Assembly (NCBI GenBank): GCA_964486135.1
Contig: CAZAKT010000012.1
Location: 1 to 44,870, forward strand
Direction of reading: 5' to 3'
Length of the DNA stretch: 44,870 nt
Source: UBA4923 sp964486135
GTDB lineage: Bacteria; Bacillota; Clostridia; Saccharofermentanales; DTU023
The notes below the pieces were generated by a model. That model did no database searches. It was not told where the DNA came from and saw only the letters and a list, made by a program, of their open reading frames with translations. A program made the translations under genes and the position numbers. Of the stretch, positions 23,496-31,418 are shown piece by piece (positions within the stretch are counted from its first letter, which is position 1; each line of letters opens with the position of its first letter).

Positions 23496-24149
23496 ATGCT
23501 CCGTCACCATCTGATCAACTCCGATATGGCATCCGAACAAAGAGAATTGGCGAGGAGACCGGCCAATGAGTTTGGTTTTTACCTGGTCGCCTCCAACCGG
23601 GAACTCTTGAACCACGTCGAAGACCTCTTGAACCGGCGGGGCGTATTCGGTGTCCTGGACTCGACCGGCCGGGTGCACTATCTGGTCGATGCCCGCAAGG
23701 GTTCCCCCTTCGCCACCAGAAAAATAATGACGACGGCGGACAGGCTGCTGGGCCGGCAGATAAGCAGCCAGGAGGCGGGCAGGTTCCGGATCAGAAGGGC
23801 GGTCGAGGAGTTGCTTGACCGCTATGAGTGGAATACCCAACTCCGGGGCTACAGGCTTCTGGGCGATATATTGAGGGTGACGGCCCAGGATATCTCCCTC
23901 CTGAACCCCATCAGCAAACGCCTCTACCCTGAGATGGCCAGGAAATACAGGCTGAAGGCCCATCAGATCGAAAGAAATGTCCGCTATCTCCTGGACGACC
24001 TGGCCCGCCGTGAGCTGTCAGGCCAGGGGAATCAAGGCGATAGGCTCCTGCGGGAGGGGGAGACCAGTCTGCCTGTGGGGCGGACCATCGCCCGGCTGAC
24101 GGAGCAGGTCAGGGCAGTCCTGGATAAACTTGAGGAAGAGGAGAAATGA
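23496..24149 (+). CDS. Spo0A C-terminal-domain-like protein without a normal receiver domain
   Basis: Residues from about 105 onward of this 217-residue protein resemble the DNA-binding effector domain of the sporulation regulator Spo0A. The matches are LRGYRLLGDIL (116-126), DISLLNPISKRLYPEMARKY (ending at residue 151, with LYP at 143-145), and a helix QIERNVRYLL (157-166). That helix keeps the Glu-Arg and later Arg of the Spo0A recognition helix (Glu159, Arg160, Arg163). A PVGRTIARL-like segment near the end matches the tail of Spo0A. The first 95 residues are too short for a receiver and lack the acidic pocket and a phospho-acceptor Asp context. A stretch reading VASNRELL recalls the VADDNREL start of Spo0A with the aspartates lost. 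AGGAGG precedes the ATG. A bidirectional hairpin follows the stop codon. Confidence 0.75.
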   Translation: MLRHHLINSDMASEQRELARRPANEFGFYLVASNRELLNHVEDLLNRRGVFGVLDSTGRVHYLVDARKGSPFATRKIMTTADRLLGRQISSQEAGRFRIRRAVEELLDRYEWNTQLRGYRLLGDILRVTAQDISLLNPISKRLYPEMARKYRLKAHQIERNVRYLLDDLARRELSGQGNQGDRLLREGETSLPVGRTIARLTEQVRAVLDKLEEEEK

Positions 24150-24177
24150 AAGAGGCTGTCCGCGACGACAGCCTCTT
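24150..24177. terminator. Bidirectional terminator hairpin between converging genes
   Basis: Positions 24150-24160 pair perfectly with 24167-24177 (11 base pairs) around a six-base loop, directly after the stop codon of the Spo0A-like gene and 24 bases beyond the stop of the HU gene on the other strand. Neither side has a long T-run, so it may act as a shared attenuating hairpin rather than a strong intrinsic terminator. Confidence 0.65.
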
Positions 24178-24200
24178 CGAAAATCCAAGCAGATAGATGA

Positions 24201-24476
24201 TCAGCCATTGACTCTCGTCTTCAGTCCCTTGCCTGCCTTGAATGCGGGCGCTTTCGCGGCGGGGATCATAATCTCTTCCTTTGTGCTGGGGTTGCGGCCT
24301 TTGCGGGCGGCGCGATGACGGACTTCAAAAGTACCAAATCCAACCAGGACGACCTTCTCACCTTGTGCCAGTTCTTCGGTGATCACGTTAAAAACAGCAG
24401 AAACAGCTTTTTCGCTGTCCTTCTTGCTCAGCTGCGTTTCGGCAGCCACCGCGTTAATCAGATCAGTTTTATTCAT
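24201..24476 (-). CDS. hup: HU-family DNA-binding protein
   Basis: HU is a small dimeric nucleoid protein that bends DNA. The 91-residue product has the full family pattern: MNKTDLINAVA, then VGFGTFEVRHRAARKGRNP (the beta-arm base) and a C-terminal helix-strand ending. The arm Arg and Pro (GRNPST) are present. The start at 24476 is favoured over an in-frame ATG at 24497 because AGGAGG lies seven bases upstream and the family normally begins MNKT. The gene is alone on the minus strand, has its own near-consensus promoter, and faces the Spo0A-like gene across a shared hairpin. Confidence 0.97.
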   Translation of the reverse strand: MNKTDLINAVAAETQLSKKDSEKAVSAVFNVITEELAQGEKVVLVGFGTFEVRHRAARKGRNPSTKEEIMIPAAKAPAFKAGKGLKTRVNG

Positions 24477-24509
24477 TAGGGTGCCTCCTTCCGGCAATAT
24501 TCATTGCCT

Positions 24510-24538
24510 ATTATCCTGTTCAAATACAGTCTTGTCAA
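24510..24538 (-). promoter_or_regulatory. Near-consensus sigma-70 promoter for HU
   Basis: On the minus strand a perfect TTGACA (24533-24538) is followed after 17 bases by GATAAT (24510-24515). The predicted start near 24503 gives a leader of about 27 bases. This is the best -35/-10 pair in the window together with that of topA, in line with high HU expression. Confidence 0.82.
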
Positions 24539-24584
24539 GCCTTTGACCACTATGCGCGTAACAAAAGGGCTGGATTGCAGTTTT

Positions 24585-24610
24585 TTTGATAATCCCGGTA
24601 TCAAACCGGG
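24585..24610. promoter_or_regulatory. Nested overlapping dyads between HU and the DUF1858 gene
   Basis: TTTGATA (24585-24591) and TATCAAA (24599-24605) form a perfect seven-base dyad with a seven-base spacer. CCCGGT (24594-24599) and ACCGGG (24605-24610) form a six-base dyad with a five-base spacer that overlaps its right half. The two cannot pair at once in RNA. The place, between divergent genes, fits an operator or a small switching structure. No matching regulator is recognised. Confidence 0.4.
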
Positions 24611-24690
24611 TCTGATCTTGAAATAAGTCTTCTCAATGCGTTAACATCTGAGCAAGCAGAAAAATAATCTATGAATAAGAGGAATAACTC

Positions 24691-24918
24691 ATGAAAGCTG
24701 ATAAAGACACGATGATAATGGATCTCCTGCAGATGCACCCGGATATGGCCGGCCGCCTGATGAGGCATGGCCTCCACTGCATCGGCTGTATGCTGGCCGC
24801 CAATGAGACGATTGAGCAAGCCTGCCAGGCTCATGGACTCAGCGTCGACCTTCTACTCGAGGACATCAACAGTCTCCTGGGCGACCAGGCGGCCGGTGAC
24901 GAAGAAAATCCGGCCTGA
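24691..24918 (+). CDS. DUF1858 (hybrid-cluster-protein-associated) CxxC protein
   Basis: The 75-residue product has the compact DUF1858/TIGR03980 pattern. It has an N-terminal helix (MIMDLLQMHPDMAGRLMRHG), then HCIGCMLAANETIEQACQAHG with a redox-type CxxC at Cys30 and Cys33, and a final helix DLLLEDINSLL. The family is often called 'disulfide domain associated with hybrid cluster protein', and its biochemical role is not established. AGAGGA lies seven bases before the ATG. No hybrid cluster protein gene is in the window. Nested dyads lie about 80-105 bases upstream. Confidence 0.88.
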   Translation: MKADKDTMIMDLLQMHPDMAGRLMRHGLHCIGCMLAANETIEQACQAHGLSVDLLLEDINSLLGDQAAGDEENPA

Positions 24919-24969
24919 ACAAATGGACTCAAGCGCCGTAGACAGGGTTTGTAAATAAGCTTTACCCCC

Positions 24970-26907
24970 ATGCGCCAGCTGACCCCAAAAAAACTCTTCC
25001 TGATCGTCTATGATCTCTCGGTAAGCGTCATCTCGCTTGGTTTGGCCATCTTCATTTTCTATGAGGGTACGGTACCGGCCAATATGTTCGAAAACCTGAA
25101 GATGACCTGGTACATCTTTGCCCTGATCGCGTCGATTTGTTTCCACCTGAGCGGTTTTTATACCGAGATGTGGCCCTATGCCCGCGGTTCCCAGTATCTG
25201 GTCCTGATCGCGGGGACCACACTCCAGCTGGCCCTGTCCGTCGGTGCCCTCCAGATACTTAAAAAGAACTTCCCCCTGGCTGTCTATATCATCTACTGGT
25301 TCATCCTTACCTCAGGGGTATTCGCCATCCGGATTTTCTACAGATTCTACAGGGCCCGGCAGCTGATCAGCCGGGTCAAGAAGGGGCAGAAGGGCCAGGA
25401 GCATATCCGGGTCATGATTGTGGGCGCAGGGCAGGCAGGAGGCCAGATCATCGTTGAACTCAAATCAACCCAGTCGATCCGGATCCCCGTACTGGCCGTG
25501 GACGATAACCCCCTGATTTTGAATTATAAGAATAACGGCGTACCCGTCCTGGGCGGCAGGGATGATATCGTCAGATTGGCCGAGGAATACCGGATCGACG
25601 AGATCATCGTAGCCATTCCCTCCGCCCCCAGCGAGACCCTGCGCAATATCCTGAAGATCTGCCACCAGACCAATTGCCGGGTCCGGCTCCTGCCCTTCTT
25701 TTCCGAGCTGAGCAAGGACCGGGTCCACCTGTCCGATGTCCGGGATATCCAGATCGATGACCTCCTGGGCCGGGATCCTGTCAACTATGATATGGAGCGG
25801 GTCAGCCGCTTCATCAAGGGCAAGGTGGTCCTGGTTACGGGTGGTGGGGGCTCGATCGGATCGGAGCTGGCCATCCAAATCGCCGCTTTCCAGCCCCGGG
25901 TCCTGGTTTTACTGGATATATGCGAAAACAGTGTCTACGACCTCCAGCAGGACCTCTTCGCCCGCTACGGCAAGGGCCTCAACCTGAAGGTGCTGATCGG
26001 TTCGGTACGGGATGCCAAACGCCTGGCGGAGGTATTTGAGAGATGGCGGCCCCAGGTGGTCTTTCACGCGGCGGCCCATAAGCACGTCCCTCTCATGGAA
26101 GACAGTCCCGGTGAGGCGGTCAAGAACAATGTCTACGGGACCTATAATACGGCCCTCATGGCCGCCCGTTACGGGGTGGACCGCTTCGTGCTCATCTCAA
26201 CGGACAAGGCGGTCAACCCCACCAATGTCATGGGCGCGACCAAGAGGCTGTGTGAGATCGTCATCCTCATGCTCAATAAATACTGGCCCCATACCTCCTT
26301 TGCGGCGGTCCGCTTCGGCAATGTGCTGGGGAGCAGTGGCAGTGTCATCCCTCTTTTCGAGAAGCAGATCAGGGAAAGAAGGCCCGTGACCGTAACCCAT
26401 CCCGATGTGGAGCGTTTCTTCATGACGATTCCGGAGGCCTCAAGCCTGGTCCTCCAGGCGGGCGCCTACGCACGGGGAGGGGAGATCTTCATTCTCGATA
26501 TGGGCAAGCCGGTCAGGATTGATGATCTGGCCCGCGACCTGATCAGGCTTTCAGGCCTGGTCCCGGATGTTGACGTCCCCATTGATTATGTGGGACTCCG
26601 TCCAGGCGAGAAGATGAAGGAGGAGCTCTTCCTGGAGGAAGAGATGATCACCCGTACAGAGCACAAGAAAATCAATATCCTGTCCCAGATTGAGGACCCT
26701 GAACTGTTGAGGGAGGAAATCCGGATCTTGAAGGGCCTGATCAATGACAGGAAAACAGGCCTGGCCCAATTCCTGAACCAACTCCTGTCGGCGCTGGAGT
26801 GCAGCGCCGGTCAGACAGAATCCCTTATGTTAAGCCGTTTGCCCAATATCCCCTATGATTCCACGCTGCCGCTCCAGCCCAGGCCGGATGAAACGGCCCA
26901 ATCCTGA
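24970..26907 (+). CDS. Membrane-bound nucleotide-sugar 4,6-dehydratase (CapD/PglF type)
   Basis: Proteins of this type convert UDP-GlcNAc to a 4-keto-6-deoxy sugar, the first step to modified sugars in surface glycans. The 645-residue product has four N-terminal hydrophobic segments (about residues 10-110), then a first Rossmann-like domain (MIVGAGQAGGQ, 149-159). The extended SDR domain follows, with the NAD loop TGGGGSIGSE from residue 290, AAHKHVPLME, and STDKAVNPTNVMGATK. As in this subgroup, Met421 stands where most SDR enzymes have the catalytic Tyr, with Lys425 four residues later. The start has no clear Shine-Dalgarno sequence, so it is less certain. No other glycan genes adjoin it. 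Confidence 0.92.
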   Translation: MRQLTPKKLFLIVYDLSVSVISLGLAIFIFYEGTVPANMFENLKMTWYIFALIASICFHLSGFYTEMWPYARGSQYLVLIAGTTLQLALSVGALQILKKNFPLAVYIIYWFILTSGVFAIRIFYRFYRARQLISRVKKGQKGQEHIRVMIVGAGQAGGQIIVELKSTQSIRIPVLAVDDNPLILNYKNNGVPVLGGRDDIVRLAEEYRIDEIIVAIPSAPSETLRNILKICHQTNCRVRLLPFFSELSKDRVHLSDVRDIQIDDLLGRDPVNYDMERVSRFIKGKVVLVTGGGGSIGSELAIQIAAFQPRVLVLLDICENSVYDLQQDLFARYGKGLNLKVLIGSVRDAKRLAEVFERWRPQVVFHAAAHKHVPLMEDSPGEAVKNNVYGTYNTALMAARYGVDRFVLISTDKAVNPTNVMGATKRLCEIVILMLNKYWPHTSFAAVRFGNVLGSSGSVIPLFEKQIRERRPVTVTHPDVERFFMTIPEASSLVLQAGAYARGGEIFILDMGKPVRIDDLARDLIRLSGLVPDVDVPIDYVGLRPGEKMKEELFLEEEMITRTEHKKINILSQIEDPELLREEIRILKGLINDRKTGLAQFLNQLLSALECSAGQTESLMLSRLPNIPYDSTLPLQPRPDETAQS

Positions 26908-26937
26908 CCCAAGCCCGAATCACGCAAGGAGCCTCCA

Positions 26938-29544
26938 TTGACCCACCAAGAAACACTTTTGCTGTTTGATGTCCACAGCCTGATGAATCGCGCTTTTTAC
27001 GGCATTGCCGGCCGGAGCCGGCTGACGGCTCCCGATGGCTTTCCGACCGGGGCCCTCCTGGCCTTCACCAATATGCTGCTCAAGTACAAGGAGGAGATCG
27101 GGCCCACCCACATCGTCTCCGCCATGGACAGGCCGGGCGATACCTTCCGGCATGAAAAATATGAAGCCTACAAGGCGGGCCGGCGGCCCATGCCGGAAGA
27201 CCTTGCCCGCCAGATCCCTCTTGCCCGCGACCTGCTTGAAGCTCTGGGCTTCCAGCCGGTGGGCCTGGATCGCTATGAGGCTGACGACCTGATCGGGACC
27301 CTGGCCCGCCAGGGTGAAGAGGCCGGCATGCGTGTTTTTATCGTGACCGGTGACCGGGACGCCCTGCAGCTTGTATCCGACAGGACAGCCGTCGTATTGC
27401 TGACAACGCAAAAGGGCGGCTCAATAAGCGAGACCATAACGCCGGCCGCCATGCGGGAAGCCTATGGGGTTGATCCGGAACAGTGGCTGGATGTCAAGGC
27501 CCTCATGGGGGACGCGTCCGACAATATTCCCGGCGTCAAGGGGGTCGGCGCCAAGACGGCCCTCCGCCTGATCCAGCGCTATGGTTCACTTGATCAGGTT
27601 TACGCCCATCTGGACGAGCAGAAGGGGGCCCTCCTGGCCAATCTGGAAGAAGGCAGGGAACTGGCCTACCTCTCCCGCGACCTGGCAACAATCAGCCGCC
27701 AGGCACCCCTGCCCCAAGCCGACAGCCTGCTGAAATCGGCCACGGCAGACCTGGTCGACGAGCAGGCACTGACCGGGCTTTTGTCAAGACTTGATTTTAG
27801 ATCCTTTATCGACCGGCTGGGCCTTGACCGGGCCGGGGGAAAGAAGGAGGATAAGGGCCCGATCCCTGAACCGGTCAAGCTCTTGGACAAGCCGGAAGAG
27901 CTCCTGGCTTTGGGAGGCGAAGGGGAGGACTATGCCTTCTTCCTTCCGGAGGAGGGGGAGGAAGGAATCCTGGCGATTGAAGGAGCCTGTGTCAGGATCA
28001 AGGAGGCCCAGGAGATCCTGGACCTTCTGGAGGAGGGGACGGCGGCCCTTGTAACCTGGGACTACAAGTCACAACTGAGGAAGGCCGGCCGGGGGGCGCC
28101 GGACAGGCCGGTGGCAGATCTTATGATCGGCGCCTACCTACTGAACCAACTGGGCCGGGGTGATGATATCGACTATGCCCTCCGTGCCATCCTTGGCGGG
28201 GACTTCCAGGAGGATACCGACCAGGCCCTGCCCCTGCTGGCGGACCCCTGGGAGCGGAAGAAGAAGCTGGCTGTCCAATTTCCGGCCGCGGTAAGGTCCC
28301 AGCGGGCTGATGTCAGTGAGAGGGGCCTGGACCGGCTTTACCAGGTCGAGACCGCCCTGGTAGGCATCCTGGCCAATATGGAAGGCAAGGGGGTCCTGAT
28401 TGACCTCGAAGCCCTTGAGGAGGCATCCGCTGAAATGGCCGGGGAGCTGGCCAGCCTGGAGGCTGATATCCACCGGGAGGCCGGCCATTCCTTCAATATA
28501 AACTCGCCCCAGCAGCTGGCGGAGATCTTGTTTGTGGATCTTAAACTGCCGCCGGGACGAAAGGGGGCCAGCGGCCAGTACAGCACGGCCGCCAGTGAAC
28601 TGGAAAGGCTGAAAGGCTACCATGTCATCATCGACCAGATCTTGGAGTTCAGGGAGTTTTCTAAACTCCGGAGCACCTTCCTGGAGGGCCTGAAAAAAGA
28701 AATCGCCCCGGATGGCCGGGTCCATACTTCCTACAATCAAGCCCTTGTGTCGACCGGCAGGCTTTCAAGCTCAAACCCCAATCTTCAAAACATCCCGGTC
28801 AGGACAGAAAGGGGGAGACGGATACGCGAACTCTTCATCGCCCCGGCCGGCCGGCTCCTGGTAGGCGCCGACTACAGCCAGATCGAACTTCGCCTCCTGG
28901 CCCACCTTTCCAAGGATCAAAACCTCACCCAGGCCTTTCTTGACGGGAGGGACGTCCATCGGGTGACGGCCGCCACCCTTTATGGCAAGGATGAGGATGA
29001 GATCACCCAGGCCGAAAGATCGGTCGCCAAGACAGTCAATTTCAGTATCACCTATGGTATTTCCAATTTTGGCCTTTCGCGGGACCTGGGTATCAGTCTC
29101 CAGGAAGCCCACCGTTTTATTGAGCGCTTTCACGCCAAGTATCCAGGTGTTGAAGCCTGGCTTGAAAGGCAGGGTGAAGAGGCCAAGGAAAAGGGTTATG
29201 TCGAGACACTCTTCCATCGCAGACGCTATATGCCTGAACTCCAGTCCCAGAACCGGAATGTCTTCAACTTCGGTCTGCGCGCGGCCATGAACGCGCCTGT
29301 CCAGGGGACGGCGGCCGACTTGATCAAGATGGCCATGGTCCAGGTGGACCGGTCCTTGAAGGAGGAGGGGCTGGAGGCCGCGATCATCCTCCAGGTCCAC
29401 GACGAACTGATCCTGGAGGTGGTGGAAAAGGATGCGGATAGGGCAGGGGAGCTGTTGAAAGAAGCCATGGAAGGGGCTATGACCCTGGATGTACCCCTGC
29501 TGGCAGGCACGAAAAAAGGCCGGACCTGGGGAGACATGATCTAA
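26938..29544 (+). CDS. polA: DNA polymerase I
   Basis: PolA fills gaps and removes RNA primers. The 868-residue protein has an N-terminal 5'-nuclease domain (FDVHSLMNRAFYG; YEADDLIGTLA; VTGDRDALQL; GDASDNIPGVKGVGAKTA). A middle 3'-5' exonuclease-like domain follows, in which I see no intact DxE metal site, so proofreading is probably absent, as in many Gram-positive Pol I enzymes. The polymerase domain has motif A ADYSQIELR (Asp645), motif B KTVNFSITYGISNFG and motif C QVHDEL. The start is a TTG at 26938 with AAGGAG six bases upstream. coaE begins one base after the stop codon. Confidence 0.97.
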   Translation: MTHQETLLLFDVHSLMNRAFYGIAGRSRLTAPDGFPTGALLAFTNMLLKYKEEIGPTHIVSAMDRPGDTFRHEKYEAYKAGRRPMPEDLARQIPLARDLLEALGFQPVGLDRYEADDLIGTLARQGEEAGMRVFIVTGDRDALQLVSDRTAVVLLTTQKGGSISETITPAAMREAYGVDPEQWLDVKALMGDASDNIPGVKGVGAKTALRLIQRYGSLDQVYAHLDEQKGALLANLEEGRELAYLSRDLATISRQAPLPQADSLLKSATADLVDEQALTGLLSRLDFRSFIDRLGLDRAGGKKEDKGPIPEPVKLLDKPEELLALGGEGEDYAFFLPEEGEEGILAIEGACVRIKEAQEILDLLEEGTAALVTWDYKSQLRKAGRGAPDRPVADLMIGAYLLNQLGRGDDIDYALRAILGGDFQEDTDQALPLLADPWERKKKLAVQFPAAVRSQRADVSERGLDRLYQVETALVGILANMEGKGVLIDLEALEEASAEMAGELASLEADIHREAGHSFNINSPQQLAEILFVDLKLPPGRKGASGQYSTAASELERLKGYHVIIDQILEFREFSKLRSTFLEGLKKEIAPDGRVHTSYNQALVSTGRLSSSNPNLQNIPVRTERGRRIRELFIAPAGRLLVGADYSQIELRLLAHLSKDQNLTQAFLDGRDVHRVTAATLYGKDEDEITQAERSVAKTVNFSITYGISNFGLSRDLGISLQEAHRFIERFHAKYPGVEAWLERQGEEAKEKGYVETLFHRRRYMPELQSQNRNVFNFGLRAAMNAPVQGTAADLIKMAMVQVDRSLKEEGLEAAIILQVHDELILEVVEKDADRAGELLKEAMEGAMTLDVPLLAGTKKGRTWGDMI

Positions 29545-29545
29545 G

Positions 29546-30178
29546 ATGTTTGTCATTGGCATTACAGGCGGAATTGGCAGCGGCAAAAGCACCGTCGCCT
29601 CCATCCTGCGCTCGGTCGGTATTCCTGTCATCGACGCGGATTCAATCGCGCATGATTTGACCTCGAAAGCCAGTGAAACCACCCGGAAAGTCGCGGAGGC
29701 GCTGGGCCCGGAGGTTCTGAGGGAGGACGGGTCCCTGGACAGGAAGCGGGTGGCCGATATGGCCTTCAGCAATAAACGGCTACTGGATAGCCTGAGCGCC
29801 ATTGTCCACGAAGATGTCATCCTGGCCATGGAGGCTAAGCGCAGGGAGCTGGAGGGATGGAAAACCAGGGTGGTCGCCCTGGATGTTCCCATTCCTGTCA
29901 GGCGCGGTTTCCTGGATGTCTGCGATCAGGTATGGTCGGTAGCTTCTGAACAGGGGATTCGGCTCCAGCGGCTCAAGCGGCGTGGGATGGGGGAAGAGGA
30001 GGCCCTGCGCCGTATGCAGGTCCAGATGACCAGGGAAGAGTACCGCGACCTGGCCCAATATGAGATTGTCAACGACGGTAGCCTGATTGAACTGGAAAAA
30101 GAAGTTCTGGGCTTGCTTCGCCGTGAATTGGGTCAGCGGGGCATCCGCCTGAAAGGCCTTCCCTTGGAAGACTCCTAG
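29546..30178 (+). CDS. coaE: Dephospho-CoA kinase
   Basis: CoaE phosphorylates dephospho-CoA in the last step of coenzyme A synthesis. The 210-residue product starts with the P-loop ITGGIGSGKST, then VIDADSIAH, and has a basic lid segment RLKRRGMGEEEALRRMQVQM, as the family requires. It follows polA by one base, a common arrangement in Gram-positive genomes, and must be cotranscribed. Its TAG stop overlaps the TAG stop of ychF on the opposite strand within one CTAG, so the two transcripts converge with no space for a separate terminator. Confidence 0.94.
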   Translation: MFVIGITGGIGSGKSTVASILRSVGIPVIDADSIAHDLTSKASETTRKVAEALGPEVLREDGSLDRKRVADMAFSNKRLLDSLSAIVHEDVILAMEAKRRELEGWKTRVVALDVPIPVRRGFLDVCDQVWSVASEQGIRLQRLKRRGMGEEEALRRMQVQMTREEYRDLAQYEIVNDGSLIELEKEVLGLLRRELGQRGIRLKGLPLEDS

Positions 30179-31263
30179 ACATTGAACCTGAAGAAGACGT
30201 AATCCCCATCCTGGATAGGATAGCTTTTTCCCTCTGAACGCATAAGACCCTGGTCCCGGGCGGCTGCCAGGGAACCGGACTTTTTCAGATCCTCAAAGGC
30301 GATGACCTCAGCCCGGATAAAGCCCCGCTCAAAATCCGAGTGGATCCTGCCGGCAGCCTTGGATGCCGGGCTCCCCCTTTGCAGGGTCCAGGCCCGGACT
30401 TCTTTATCATTCGCCGTAAAGAAAGAAATCAAATCGAGCAGTCGGAAGCTTTCCCGGATTACACGGGTAAGACTGCTTTCGGAAAAGCCCAGTTCCTCCC
30501 TGAAGAGGGCCTGCTCATCTGGCGGGAGTTCAGCAAGTTCAGCCTCGATTCCAGCTGCCAGGGGCAGGATGGCCAGGTCCTGATCCCGGGCGAAATCGAT
30601 CATGGGTTTCAGGCAGGGGTCGTTTTCAGGATCGGTCGATTCACTTACATTGGCGACAATCAGGATGGGTTTCCCTGTGAGGAGTTTGATCTGGTCCAGG
30701 AAATTGATTTCCTGGCCTTCCGGTTCGAAGGTCCTGGCGGGTTTTCCTTGGTCCAGATGGCCGATGAGCCTTTCAATCAGGGCGACTTCAGCCAGGATCC
30801 GGGGGTCGTGACCCTTGGCGGCCCGGGTCATTTTAGCCAGACTTTTTTCCAGGTGGGCCAGGTCCGCCAGCAGGAGTTCAAGTTCAACCGTTCCAAAGTC
30901 CTGGACCGGATCCAGGCATTCCGTGACCTGGACCAGACTTTCATCTTCAAAACAGCGGACCACATGCAGGAGGGCGTCAACCTCGCGGATATGGGATAGA
31001 AATTGGTTGCCCAGGCCCTCTCCCTGGCTGGCCCCCTTGACCAGGCCTGCGATGTCGACGAATTCAATAGTGGCAGGCACGATCCGGTCTGTCCGGTTGA
31101 TGGCTGACAGGAGGGTCAGCCGCTCATCAGGCAGGGGGACAACGCCGAGGTTGGGTTCAATGGTGGTGAAGGCGTAGTTGGCGACCAGGGCTGATGACCC
31201 GGTCAAGGCATTGAAGAGGGTACTCTTACCAACGTTTGGCAATCCTACGATACCGATTTTCAT
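30175..31263 (-). CDS. ychF: YchF/OLA1-family ATPase
   Basis: YchF is an Obg-related P-loop NTPase that prefers ATP and associates with ribosomes. The 362-residue product has G1 GLPNVGKSTLFN, FTTIEPNLGVV, G3 VDIAGLVKGASQGEGLGN, and NVSE in place of NKxD, the hallmark of this family. It ends in a TGS-type domain (VIAFEDLKKSGSLAAARDQG, then YPIQDGDYVFFRFNV). The ATG at 31263 has GGGAGAG upstream and matches the family start MKIGIVG; an in-frame upstream ATG at 31329 lies above the predicted promoter. The gene is convergent with coaE and divergent from comM. Confidence 0.96.
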   Translation of the reverse strand: MKIGIVGLPNVGKSTLFNALTGSSALVANYAFTTIEPNLGVVPLPDERLTLLSAINRTDRIVPATIEFVDIAGLVKGASQGEGLGNQFLSHIREVDALLHVVRCFEDESLVQVTECLDPVQDFGTVELELLLADLAHLEKSLAKMTRAAKGHDPRILAEVALIERLIGHLDQGKPARTFEPEGQEINFLDQIKLLTGKPILIVANVSESTDPENDPCLKPMIDFARDQDLAILPLAAGIEAELAELPPDEQALFREELGFSESSLTRVIRESFRLLDLISFFTANDKEVRAWTLQRGSPASKAAGRIHSDFERGFIRAEVIAFEDLKKSGSLAAARDQGLMRSEGKSYPIQDGDYVFFRFNV

Positions 31264-31310
31264 AGTAACTCTCCCTCTATGCTGAAGACAAGGGTCAGGC
31301 TTGCAAAAAC

Positions 31311-31319
31311 ATGATAACA
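31311..31319 (-). promoter_or_regulatory. Extended -10 candidate for ychF
   Basis: On the minus strand TGT followed by TATCAT (31311-31316) forms an extended -10 with no recognisable -35 at 16-18 bases. A start near 31304 leaves about 41 bases of leader. A short GC palindrome (31329-31342) with a T-rich minus-strand flank lies just upstream. Confidence 0.35.
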
Positions 31320-31418
31320 CCAAAAACAACGGCCTTGGCCGTCGAAATGGCCTGATCCGGCAGCCGGTGTCCCAGGAGGGTGAAAAATCCTGCCAGCTCT
31401 GCTAATGACAATAAGGTC

